Of a stretch of 15,859 nt of DNA, positions 1 to 6,117 are shown piece after piece. The notes beneath the pieces were generated by a model. The model did not search any database. It saw only the letters and a program-made list of their open reading frames with translations, and was not told where the DNA came from. This stretch comes from Dehalococcoidales bacterium (GTDB lineage Bacteria > Chloroflexota > Dehalococcoidia > Dehalococcoidales > UBA2162): positions 1 to 15,859 of the forward strand of contig JAENIS010000045.1 of the NCBI GenBank assembly GCA_016844285.1, given 5' to 3'. Made by a program: the position numbers and the translations under genes. How positions within the stretch are numbered: position 1 is the stretch's first letter; the number at the start of each line of letters is the position of its first letter.

Positions 1-125
1 ATTAAAATGTAAAAAGAAGATTGTTTCTTATCCGACATCACGATAGAATATCCAAGTTGTTCTGAGATTGGTATTTGCACATCTTCATAATATACAGAAC
101 TAAGTACGCATGGCATGCTACTCAT
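1..125 (-). CDS. 5' end of an unrecognised gene, truncated by the window edge
   Basis: An open minus-strand frame starts with ATG at 125-123 and stays open to position 1, giving 41 residues beginning MSSMPCVLSSVYYEDVQIP. The ATG overlaps the TGA of the preceding gene (124-122) in an ATGA arrangement, so the two are probably translationally coupled and functionally linked. The frame is A+T-rich like its partner and unlike the rest of the window. No family can be recognised from so short a piece. The 4-bp overlap and the shared base composition are the main support for its being real. Confidence 0.6.
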   Translation of the reverse strand, partial: MSSMPCVLSSVYYEDVQIPISEQLGYSIVMSDKKQSSFYIL

Positions 126-796
126 AATATTGCCTCCATGGTTTTTTCAAAATTATCAGAATGTGCCTTACATATTTGAAATGCCTTATGAATATATTCT
201 CGCATATGTTGGTTAGAATATTCAACATTATCTCTAGAAGTGGCGGTGGCAGCCAAAAATAGGAATACTTTAGGAAAATCATCCTTTAACTTGAATACTC
301 TAAAGTCGGTTTGTAACTGATTCTTCATCATTGCTCCACTTTGATGATGAAGTTCCAACGAGTCTATTTTGATTTCTAATACTACCGTAGAATCGAAGCT
401 ATTGCTGAATAAAGGGTTGTCCTTAATAAATGTGCGATGGTATTTTGATTCGAGTGTTTGGAAATCACATTTTGTTGGAATAATCCAAAAGGTACGTAAC
501 ACTATTCCTGATATCTTTTTTATAGGTACAGTATTATTTACATCATCTAAGATATTAATTAACTGTGCTATGCAGTTGTCATAATTGCTCACATCTTCAA
601 AAAGGATACTACACGATTCATAATCCCATTTGAAAGCTCGTTTAATTGATTCATCACGGATACTAACTCCAGGTTCTTGCGGTGGTTTTCTGAGAAGTTT
701 ACCGTCAGTTAACTTAATGAATACTTCATGAGATGGAGTACGTGCTACTGACATTTTATCTAAAGTTAGCTCGATCTCAATCCTGACATTTATCAT
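122..796 (-). CDS. Hypothetical protein, 224 aa, first gene of an A+T-rich two-gene unit
   Basis: This is an intact 224-residue frame starting ATG at 796 and ending TGA at 122-124, where it overlaps the next minus-strand gene by 4 bp. No signal peptide or membrane segment is visible and the protein looks soluble. The middle (about residues 90-108) has alternating hydrophobics suggesting a beta strand, and the C-terminal 35 residues look helical with an H-x4-F pattern (about 211-217). The layout faintly recalls TIGR04255-type proteins of mobile gene pairs, but there is no diagnostic motif and no function is assigned. Many AAT, ATA and TTT codons contrast sharply with the GC-rich neighbours, suggesting acquisition by transfer. 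A consensus promoter lies about 35 bp upstream; the ribosome site (GGTAATGAAG) is weak. Confidence 0.75.
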   Translation of the reverse strand: MINVRIEIELTLDKMSVARTPSHEVFIKLTDGKLLRKPPQEPGVSIRDESIKRAFKWDYESCSILFEDVSNYDNCIAQLINILDDVNNTVPIKKISGIVLRTFWIIPTKCDFQTLESKYHRTFIKDNPLFSNSFDSTVVLEIKIDSLELHHQSGAMMKNQLQTDFRVFKLKDDFPKVFLFLAATATSRDNVEYSNQHMREYIHKAFQICKAHSDNFEKTMEAIL

Positions 797-831
797 TTCT
801 TCATTACCTGTATTACAATGTTCAGCTTGAT

Positions 832-859
832 ATTATATTGTTATAAAGTAGAATGTCAA
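832..859 (-). promoter_or_regulatory. Consensus sigma70-type promoter for the A+T-rich gene pair
   Basis: Read on the minus strand, TTGACA (859-854) is followed after exactly 16 bp by TATAAT (837-832). Both hexamers match the sigma70 consensus at all six positions. Transcription would begin near 825, leaving a leader of about 28 nt before the ATG at 796. The site lies between the stop of the 195-aa gene (895) and the start of the 224-aa gene, so the latter has its own promoter independent of the operon upstream. Confidence 0.75.
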
Positions 860-894
860 CATCCATGTGGCGTTAAGCAAATTAAACGCCCTTA

Positions 895-1482
895 TTACCA
901 GCGCTTTAACCGCCTGGGGTGTCTTCGTGCCGGAGGTAAGGGGCTGGCCGTCAGGAAGGAGCGGTATATTGCCTCAATCATATCGTCGGCACCGTTCATC
1001 GTCCCGGTGACCACCAGTTGGGCAATACGGTCGAGAAACCCATCAAAACGGCGATAGCGAGGCTGGTAGCCGGCTTTATAGGCATAGTGATAGATGTCAT
1101 CCTGGCGATACTCATCAATAATTACCTGTCTGAGCTTTTTTTTGACGCCGGTGGGGAGAATTGACTGCCAGAGATAGCGGGCATATCTTCTTTCCTCGGG
1201 CAGTGGGGATTCGGCCAGAAAAGCGGCGATGACCTCGTCAAAGGCATCGTCGGCTCCGTTCTCCGCTCCGATGGTGACCATGTCGGCGATTTTACCGGCG
1301 AACTGGGCGGGGTCGCGATATTCCGCAGAATAGGGCTGGTAGATGTGCCGTAACCGTCTATCATCGCTGAAATGGGCGCCAATTACCTCGCGAACATCCT
1401 TTGCTATCACCTGTTTATAGCCTTCCGGCCAGAAGGTTTCCTCAGCCGAATCCTGCTCTTCAGTGTCGGGCATAAAATGCAT
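895..1482 (-). CDS. Hypothetical protein, 195 aa, made of two repeats
   Basis: This is the last gene of the minus-strand redox operon, 18 bp downstream of the SDR gene, with a G-rich site (ACGGGGGG) before the ATG at 1482; Met4 is an alternative start. No known family is recognised. The protein is an internal duplication: residues 61-102 and 149-190 align without gaps at about 19 of 42 identical positions, sharing NGADD (75-79 and 163-167), a following FL-x2-S-P-L-P and Arg-rich ends. The repeat period is 88 residues. Charge-rich, apparently helical and soluble, with no Cys and no membrane segment. The Asp pairs could bind metal or mediate a dimer-like intramolecular fold, but that is a guess. 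Placement with ferredoxins and a dehydrogenase suggests an accessory role. Confidence 0.75.
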   Translation of the reverse strand: MHFMPDTEEQDSAEETFWPEGYKQVIAKDVREVIGAHFSDDRRLRHIYQPYSAEYRDPAQFAGKIADMVTIGAENGADDAFDEVIAAFLAESPLPEERRYARYLWQSILPTGVKKKLRQVIIDEYRQDDIYHYAYKAGYQPRYRRFDGFLDRIAQLVVTGTMNGADDMIEAIYRSFLTASPLPPARRHPRRLKRW

Positions 1483-1500
1483 CGTCTACCCCCCGTTGCT

Positions 1501-2259
1501 TCAAGGCCCGCCCCGGACACAGAGCATCTGGCCGGTGATGAAGCTTGACTCATCGGAGACTAAGAAAAGGACAACATTGGCCACATCTTCCGGCTTGCCC
1601 AGCCGCCGTAACGGTATTTGAGCTAGGGCGAACTGCCTGAAATCAGCGACATACATTCCTTCTTTGCGGGCAGCGTCTCTGGTCATTTCGGTATCAATAA
1701 AGTCGGGGGCAACACCATTGACGTTGATGTTGTATCGCCCCAGTTCCAGAGCCAGGGCTTGGCTGAATCCGGCAACGGCAGCGCTGGCGGCGGCATAGCT
1801 GGTTTGCCCCCGGTTCCCCAGGCTGGCAGGAACCGGTGAGGACAGGTTGACAATCTTGCCATAGCTCTGCTGTACCATGTACTTCTGGGCAGCCCGGGCA
1901 CAGTTAAAAGTGCCCTTGAGCTGAACGGCAATCGCCGTATCCCAGTCCGGCTCCGTTATCTTCGGGAAGGGAACGTCTCTTCTTATCCCGGCATTGTTGA
2001 CCATGATATCGACCCCGCCAAACTGCCGCTCCACCTGGTCGAACATGGCTGCTACTTCAGGCCAGAGAGCCACATCCGCCTTGATGGCTAAAGCCTCACC
2101 CCCCATCCTCTTAATTTGTTCGACAACACTGCCTGCAGAGGCGAGGTCAATGTCATTAACCACCAGCCGGGCGCCCTCTTCGGCCAATCTGATGGCAATG
2201 GCCCGGCCGATTCCCCTCCCGGCCCCGGTGACCAGGGCTACCTTCTTGTCCAGCTTCAC
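1501..2259 (-). CDS. SDR-family oxidoreductase lacking the catalytic lysine
   Basis: This is a classical-length (252 aa) short-chain dehydrogenase/reductase of the FabG/3-hydroxyacyl dehydrogenase type, NAD(P)-dependent. Visible are the Rossmann motif TGAGRGIG (11-18), NNAG (88-91), the catalytic Ser region NLSS (138-141), catalytic Tyr155 and a C-terminal ITGQ-x5-GG. Asp36 at the end of beta-2 (VVNDID) favours NAD(H), by family knowledge. The oddity is the active site: the sequence around Tyr155 is YAAAS, so residue 159, normally the Lys of YxxxK, is Ser (codon AGC, read directly). Also VAPD replaces the usual VAPG. The enzyme may be impaired or have altered chemistry. The start is GTG at 2259 with GAGG about 7 bp upstream. 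A hairpin repeat separates it from the gene before it in the operon. Confidence 0.9.
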   Translation of the reverse strand: MKLDKKVALVTGAGRGIGRAIAIRLAEEGARLVVNDIDLASAGSVVEQIKRMGGEALAIKADVALWPEVAAMFDQVERQFGGVDIMVNNAGIRRDVPFPKITEPDWDTAIAVQLKGTFNCARAAQKYMVQQSYGKIVNLSSPVPASLGNRGQTSYAAASAAVAGFSQALALELGRYNINVNGVAPDFIDTEMTRDAARKEGMYVADFRQFALAQIPLRRLGKPEDVANVVLFLVSDESSFITGQMLCVRGGP

Positions 2260-2273
2260 ACCAATTCCTCAAT

Positions 2274-2357
2274 GAGATTGTTTAATAACCCTTCACCCTT
2301 TATCCCTCTCCCCTTACGAAGGGGAGAGGGCAGGGGGATAGGTTCTTAAACAATCTC
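2274..2357. repeat. 84-bp MITE-like hairpin repeat, full copy
   Basis: Outer inverted repeats GAGATTGTTTAATAACC (2274-2290) and its complement at 2341-2357 agree at 16 of 17 positions. Nested inside is a perfect 12-bp stem, CCCTCTCCCCTT (2304-2315), loop ACG, complement 2319-2330. The left 56 bp (2275-2330) recur without gaps, at 50 of 56 identities, in reverse orientation at 4765-4710. This marks a dispersed non-coding element rather than a gene-specific terminator. It sits between two same-direction genes of the operon, where the hairpin could attenuate or process the transcript before the SDR gene. Confidence 0.8.
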
Positions 2358-2374
2358 TCAATGGTCAAGAAACG

Positions 2375-2995
2375 CTATACTTTCTTCATCGAGAATTCGC
2401 AATGGCCGTCTTTGGCGGTAGATGCCGTCATCTTGACAATGGCATCGAGCTTAAGGTCCTGGTGCAGGGTTTCCAGGGCTTTCAGGCAGGCATGACGGCA
2501 GGTCATCAGGTTAGCTACCTCATGACCACACTGCTCTTTTATCTGGCTAAATAGCAGGCATTTCGGCACCTGGTAGACTAAATCGTGCTGATTATTCACG
2601 ATAATTGGCAGCCGGAGGAAGGACTGGGTAGTCAGGTAGGCAATTTCGATGAACCTCTGCGGCACATGGGGAAAGAACAAGAACTGGTTACCCTGGTGGT
2701 CAACGGTCTCCATGACGATTTCTATCGTTCTATCGGGATACTCTTCACCGAGCTGCATCGTCCGCTTCATCCACCTCTGGCCATAGTCCTCAAATAATTC
2801 CTGACCTATCTTTTCCACCTGGCTATTTTTCTTGCCGCTAATAGCCCTGGCCAATTTTCCGGCAATAAGGGCGGGGGCAAACTCCTCATGGAGTAGCTTA
2901 ATCATCTTCTCATTGAGGTCAAAAGAATAGGCTTTGGGGGCAACAAAGCGGGAATACGGTGTTTCTCGAAGGGTTTTGAAAGGGTCGGTCGCCAT
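2375..2995 (-). CDS. 206-aa protein with an ATC-hydrolase-like C-terminal pattern
   Basis: This is a soluble protein starting ATG 2995 behind a strong site (TAGGAGGTAAGC), 9 bp after the ferredoxin gene. The C-terminal 65 residues carry C146, C156, C166, C170 and C199 in the order C-x9-C-x9-C-x3-C, then a K-x-T-x4-DG-x-C-x-F ending. This resembles the L-2-amino-thiazoline-4-carboxylic acid hydrolase-like family (PF14196 type), where a Cys follows the CP-like turn and another sits in a T-x-DG-x2-C-x-F tail. That match is from memory of the pattern, so the family is only tentative. Such proteins often sit near anaerobic CoA or Fe-S enzymes with unknown activity. Alternatives are a Cys-rich sensor or a cluster-carrier protein. 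The N-terminal half has no recognised motif. Confidence 0.75.
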   Translation of the reverse strand: MATDPFKTLRETPYSRFVAPKAYSFDLNEKMIKLLHEEFAPALIAGKLARAISGKKNSQVEKIGQELFEDYGQRWMKRTMQLGEEYPDRTIEIVMETVDHQGNQFLFFPHVPQRFIEIAYLTTQSFLRLPIIVNNQHDLVYQVPKCLLFSQIKEQCGHEVANLMTCRHACLKALETLHQDLKLDAIVKMTASTAKDGHCEFSMKKV

Positions 2996-3004
2996 GCTTA
3001 CCTC

Positions 3005-3298
3005 CTAACCCAACTCAATCCGCAGGGCTTTCGCCGGGCATATCTCGACACACTTGTTACACACCATGCACTTGTCCCGGCGGCGGACGGAGAGCACATA
3101 GTTGCCATCAACCCTGGGGTCCATTTCTTCCAATCTCTTTTCTTTGGCCATGACACGGTCTACCCGGAATACCGCCGTCGGGCAGGTCTGCAAGCATTTT
3201 TTGCAGAGAAAGGGGACGGTACACTTCTCAGCATCGATAGTGATTTGGGGCAGCTTCCTTCCCCATTGTACGGCAGGAATCTTGCTTGGCATTGTCAT
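3005..3298 (-). CDS. Ferredoxin, two [4Fe-4S] clusters
   Basis: This is a 97-residue bacterial-type ferredoxin. The second cluster motif is canonical, C77-x2-C80-x2-C83-x3-C87-P. The first is stretched, C26-x5-C32-x2-C35-x3-C39-P, a spacing seen in some low-potential or complex-bound ferredoxins. About 37 residues separate the motifs, longer than in clostridial ferredoxin. Function: intracellular one-electron carrier, here probably for the dehydrogenase or dehydratase-like enzymes of the locus. Its ATG (3298-3296) overlaps the TGA of the preceding 280-aa gene by 4 bp, so the two iron-sulfur proteins are translationally coupled and likely interact. Confidence 0.9.
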   Translation of the reverse strand: MTMPSKIPAVQWGRKLPQITIDAEKCTVPFLCKKCLQTCPTAVFRVDRVMAKEKRLEEMDPRVDGNYVLSVRRRDKCMVCNKCVEICPAKALRIELG

Positions 3299-4137
3299 CG
3301 CCAGACCTCCGCCAGAGCCGGCAGGCTCTTTTTCTCAACGAGGCTGATTGCCCCCCGGGCACAGCCGGTCTCGCAGAGACCACAGCCGAAACATTTAAAG
3401 GGGTCAATATTGGTCTTGTCTGTGGTAACCTCGATTTTGATTGCTCCGAACTGGCACCGTTGGGCACAGATGCCGCAACCATTGCACTTCTTGTAATCAG
3501 GGACAGCGACATGATGGCCTTTGAGCATACCGACACCAAAATCTACCGCCATTCTGATTTCATGGCAGTCAGGGAAATCACACTGGCAGAAACCACCAAT
3601 AAGGGGTGAGCCAAAAGCCATCAGGAGGTGGACGAAGCCCCTCTTGTCCATCCGGCGATTCCACTCTTTGGCCTCTTCGATATTAACGAACTTGACACCA
3701 CCCTTATATCTCTCCGGCCACCGCTCCCATTTGAGCATCCCGGCACCCATACCCATGCAGGTGAACTCCTCCTCACTTCTTTCGTCGATAGCCCGCCAAT
3801 TTTTACGGCAGATACAGGCTATCAGGCCAATAGAGGTGCTGAGCTCAAGTACCTTCTCGGCATCCCGCAGCGGAATAACCTGGCACTCCATCCTCCTCTC
3901 CTTGACGGCTTCATTCATTTCGTCACCCAGCCGGGCAAATTTCGCCTGGTCGCCTGCTTCGATGGCCTCTATCAGGTCTAGCTCCGTTGGCCCGGTTCTT
4001 ACCCCGGTTTCGATACCGGCATCCGCCCCGCTGAGCCCTTCGCTGCTGCCTCTCAGCCGGTACATACTCCGGCCATAGTTCTTGGGGTTGAGATACCAGG
4101 GGACACCCTCCCCATATTTATCACAGAGATAACACAT
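3295..4137 (-). CDS. Multi-cluster 4Fe-4S protein, 280 aa
   Basis: This is the first gene of the minus-strand operon, with a strong site (GGGAGGTAAGG) before ATG 4137. The C-terminus is a two-cluster ferredoxin domain: C218-x2-C221-x2-C224-x3-C228 and C249-x2-C252-x2-C255-x3-C259. Upstream are further paired cysteines, C2-x2-C5, C108-x-C110, C127, and C184-x-C186-x4-C191, enough for at least one extra metal centre. N-termini of the form MC-x2-C-x2-(H/Y)GEG followed by WYL are typical of a family of anaerobe 4Fe-4S proteins found beside CoA-ester redox enzymes; the exact function is unknown. The protein probably relays electrons between the small ferredoxin and an oxidoreductase. It has no membrane segment. 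C85 has no obvious partner. Confidence 0.85.
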   Translation of the reverse strand: MCYLCDKYGEGVPWYLNPKNYGRSMYRLRGSSEGLSGADAGIETGVRTGPTELDLIEAIEAGDQAKFARLGDEMNEAVKERRMECQVIPLRDAEKVLELSTSIGLIACICRKNWRAIDERSEEEFTCMGMGAGMLKWERWPERYKGGVKFVNIEEAKEWNRRMDKRGFVHLLMAFGSPLIGGFCQCDFPDCHEIRMAVDFGVGMLKGHHVAVPDYKKCNGCGICAQRCQFGAIKIEVTTDKTNIDPFKCFGCGLCETGCARGAISLVEKKSLPALAEVWR

Positions 4138-4202
4138 CCTTACCTCCCGAAGCTAGAATAATCGATTGGCGATACTAAACCGCCACCGCCGAAAAAACCA
4201 CC

Positions 4203-4251
4203 TAGTATATATGAATACTACCCCTGTAGTATATATGAATACTACCCCTGT
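4203..4251. promoter_or_regulatory. Tandem 24-bp repeat with twin dyads, probable operator
   Basis: A 24-bp unit is repeated exactly at 4204-4227 and 4228-4251. Each unit contains the dyad TAGTAT-N6-ATACTA (4203-4220 and 4227-4244), that is, perfect 6-bp arms around a 6-bp centre. Centre-to-centre spacing is 24 bp, a little over two helical turns. A further half-site ATACTA is at 4172-4177. The upstream copy (in transcription terms) coincides with the -10 of the candidate promoter and the second covers about +12 to +29. This is the classical geometry for repression by a dimeric regulator. The regulator itself is not in the window. Confidence 0.6.
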
Positions 4252-4268
4252 GAGAGTGTGCTTGTCAA
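4239..4268 (-). promoter_or_regulatory. Candidate sigma70 promoter of the redox operon
   Basis: On the minus strand, TTGACA (4268-4263, perfect -35) is followed after 18 bp by TAGTAT (4244-4239, four of six matches to the -10). Transcription would start near 4232, giving a leader of about 95 nt before the ATG at 4137. The weak -10 is itself the left arm of an 18-bp dyad that is repeated immediately downstream, so a protein bound there would block RNA polymerase. The call rests on the consensus -35, the spacing and the position upstream of the operon. Confidence 0.55.
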
Positions 4269-4279
4269 ATTCGGCTAGG

Positions 4280-4765
4280 GAGGTTGTTTGTGAACCTCAC
4301 CCCCTTAATCCCCCTCTCCTATTAGGAGAGGTGGAGAAAAAGGGAGAGGGGCTTCGCCCCTCTCCGCAAGCTACTCCCTAAGCCACTCCCTTTTACAGAT
4401 TACCAAATGGTTTTATAAGGCTATCTCCATTTCCAAAAAGGAGGTACAGAAAGATTTTGAATCCCCATGTATCTCCTGCCTGCAATAGTTCCGAGGAACG
4501 GCGGGCAGGCTCTTTGCCAAATGGTGAGAACTTCTCCCTTTACGAAAGGGAGAATGAGAGGGATTTCAGAATCGATAATCACTCTTAATCCCCTTTGGCA
4601 AAGGGGAAGCCCTCTTAAAAACGCCCTGCGAGAGTTAATAAGCATTCTCACTCTTAAATCACTAAGGGGTGTCTAAGAGGGGGCAAAGCCCCCTCTTTAA
4701 AATTCTCTTCCCTCTCCCCTTGGCAAGGGGAGAGGGACAAAGGGTGAGGGGTTGTTCAACAATCT
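4280..4765. repeat. Array of hairpin repeats bounded by inverted half-copies of the 84-bp repeat
   Basis: The left end (from 4280, GAGGTTGTTTGTGAACCT and the following C/T-rich tract to 4331) and the right end (4765 back to 4710) are both related to the left half of the repeat at 2274-2357, in opposite orientation. The right end matches it at 50 of 56 bases. Between them lie five further hairpins of the same style, several with the loops ACG or GGC seen in the flanking copies. This could be one non-autonomous element of about 486 bp with long imperfect ends, or several short elements nested by repeated insertion. No transposase is present. Confidence 0.6.
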
Positions 4766-4777
4766 ACTTATTGGGCA

Positions 4778-4806
4778 TTGACAGGGAAGGGATTGAGCTT
4801 TAATAT
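4778..4806 (+). promoter_or_regulatory. Candidate promoter of the MFS gene
   Basis: TTGACA (4778-4783) is followed after 17 bp by TAATAT (4801-4806, four of six consensus positions; the overlapping TTTAAT at 4799-4804 is a closer match at 15 bp). Transcription would start near 4813. The site overlaps the in-frame TTG at 4778, which therefore cannot be the start codon if this promoter is used. This supports the ATG at 4832. Confidence 0.5.
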
Positions 4807-4831
4807 TTGGCATAGCCGAAAAGACGGAGCC

Positions 4832-6088
4832 ATGTCCAAAAGAGAAGCTTACCCGAAGCAAGACAGCCCGAGCACTGAGGTCCTGGAACCATACCGCCAG
4901 CGGTATCGGTGGGTCATGCTGGCTCTGGTATGGCTATTATACTTCGTTTTTGGTGTTGTGACCGCTTCGTTAGCGCCTCTCATTACCCCAATCCTGAAAG
5001 ACCTCGGTATATCCTACTCGCAGATGGGGTTTATCCTGGGCTCCTGGCCGTTGACCTATATCGTGGTGTCGATTATGGCGGGCGCCCTTATGGACCGGTG
5101 GGGTATACGTAAATCTGTTTTTGTCGGCATTATCATCGTCGGCTTATCCGAAATCCTGAGATACTTCGCTAATGGTTTTGGCACCATGCTGCTTTGTGTC
5201 ACCCTCTTCGGCCTGGGTGGGCCGATGATATCCATCGGTTGTCCCAAGGTGGTCGCCGTGTGGTTCCATGGAAAGGAGCGCGGGATGGCGGCCGGTGCCT
5301 ACATGACCGGAAACTGGATAGGTGCGCTGACCGCCTACTCTACGGCCAACAGCTTGGTCATGCCAATTACCGGATATAGCTGGAGACTCACCTTTGTTAT
5401 CTATAGCTTACTACCCTTCGCGGCAGCATTGCTCTGGTGGTGGCTGGCCAGGGATATTAAGACGCAGGCAGCCACTGGTAGTGTCAGTATCATCAAGGTA
5501 TTTGCCAGTCTCATCCGGGTACGGACTGTCCAACTGGTACTGGTAATGGGTTTCTTCTTCTTCGCCGTTACTCACGGCTTTAACGAGTGGCTACCCAAGC
5601 TTCTGGAGACGGGAGGTCTACCTCCAACCATTGCCGGCTTTGCTGCTTCCATTCCCCTCTTTATTGGTATACCAGCGGTCTTTGTTATCCCCCGTCTAGC
5701 GGCACCACACTTGAGGGGGCGCATCATAATCCTGACCTCGTTGGGAATGGCGATAGCCATGCTGGTCGTCACCACCCAATCGGGGATTCCACTGGTGATG
5801 GGGCTGGGCTTGTATGGCCTATCCTTCCCATCGATTATGCCGATTCTGATGCTGGTATTGATGGATTTGTCTGAAGTTGGCTCGAGATATATGGGCTCGG
5901 CGGCAGGGATGTTCTTCTGTGTGGCTGAGATTGGTGGCTTTGCCGGGCCGTTCCTCATGGGCACCATCAAGGATTGGACCGGAGGCTTCATTGCCGGGGC
6001 GGCTTTCCTGGCGGTGCTGGCGCTGGCTCTCTCGGCGATGGCACTCTTTTTGAAGAGTAAGCATCCTGTGGCGAGCAAGGCTCAGTGA
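4832..6088 (+). CDS. MFS transporter, 418 aa, probable organic anion permease
   Basis: This is a polytopic inner-membrane protein with about 12 hydrophobic segments and a central break near residue 205, of typical MFS length. Loop 2-3 carries the MFS signature, G84-A-L-M-D-R-W-G-I-R-K (G-x3-DR-x-G-x-R). It resembles the CynX/NarK-like and oxalate/formate-like branches of secondary transporters, so a small carboxylate or other anion is a reasonable substrate class; the substrate itself cannot be read from sequence. The frame extends upstream to TTG 4778, but that codon is the -35 box of the apparent promoter, so ATG 4832 is chosen; a GGAG lies very close (2 bp) before it. Its 3' end faces the CoA-transferase operon, suggesting it imports what those enzymes activate. 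Confidence 0.85.
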   Translation: MSKREAYPKQDSPSTEVLEPYRQRYRWVMLALVWLLYFVFGVVTASLAPLITPILKDLGISYSQMGFILGSWPLTYIVVSIMAGALMDRWGIRKSVFVGIIIVGLSEILRYFANGFGTMLLCVTLFGLGGPMISIGCPKVVAVWFHGKERGMAAGAYMTGNWIGALTAYSTANSLVMPITGYSWRLTFVIYSLLPFAAALLWWWLARDIKTQAATGSVSIIKVFASLIRVRTVQLVLVMGFFFFAVTHGFNEWLPKLLETGGLPPTIAGFAASIPLFIGIPAVFVIPRLAAPHLRGRIIILTSLGMAIAMLVVTTQSGIPLVMGLGLYGLSFPSIMPILMLVLMDLSEVGSRYMGSAAGMFFCVAEIGGFAGPFLMGTIKDWTGGFIAGAAFLAVLALALSAMALFLKSKHPVASKAQ

Positions 6089-6091
6089 TGA

Positions 6092-6116
6092 CCGCCGGGA
6101 TAAAGCCCGGAGGCGG
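6092..6116. terminator. Hairpin between convergent genes, possible bidirectional terminator
   Basis: In the 29-bp gap between the convergent stops (6088 and 6118), CCGGG (6095-6099) pairs with CCCGG (6106-6110) around ATAAAG, and CCG (6092-6094) can pair with CGG (6114-6116) across a 3-nt bulge. The position fits a shared terminator. There is no T-tract on either side, so intrinsic termination is uncertain. Confidence 0.4.
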
Positions 6117-6117
6117 A

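Larger units (their letters stand above)
4138..4831. other. Divergent intergenic region, about 690 bp, repeat-rich and non-coding
   Basis: No credible gene is seen here. From left to right the region holds the operator-like tandem dyads (4203-4251), the minus-strand promoter, then many perfect short stems with 2- to 3-nt loops. These are 4313-4331 (8-bp stem), 4343-4365 (10 bp), 4475-4509 (compound stem), 4532-4554 (10 bp), 4589-4607 (8 bp), 4675-4697 (10 bp) and 4710-4736 (12 bp). It ends with the MFS promoter. Long open frames here are by-products of the polypurine and polypyrimidine repeats. Confidence 0.75.

Noticed and set aside
3521..4078. 185-codon plus-strand open frame
   Set aside because: It is antisense to the 280-aa ferredoxin-domain gene, whose cysteine motifs fix the real frame.
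4203..4251. Start of a CRISPR array
   Set aside because: There are only two units, directly abutting and with no spacers; the dyad and promoter overlap fit an operator better.
4166..4676. Short open frames on both strands in the intergenic region
   Set aside because: They translate the tandem repeat and polypurine/polypyrimidine hairpins; low-complexity products without ribosome sites.
5572..6078. 168-codon minus-strand open frame
   Set aside because: It lies entirely antisense inside the MFS gene, has no recognisable family and no ribosome site, and its codons mirror the membrane protein.
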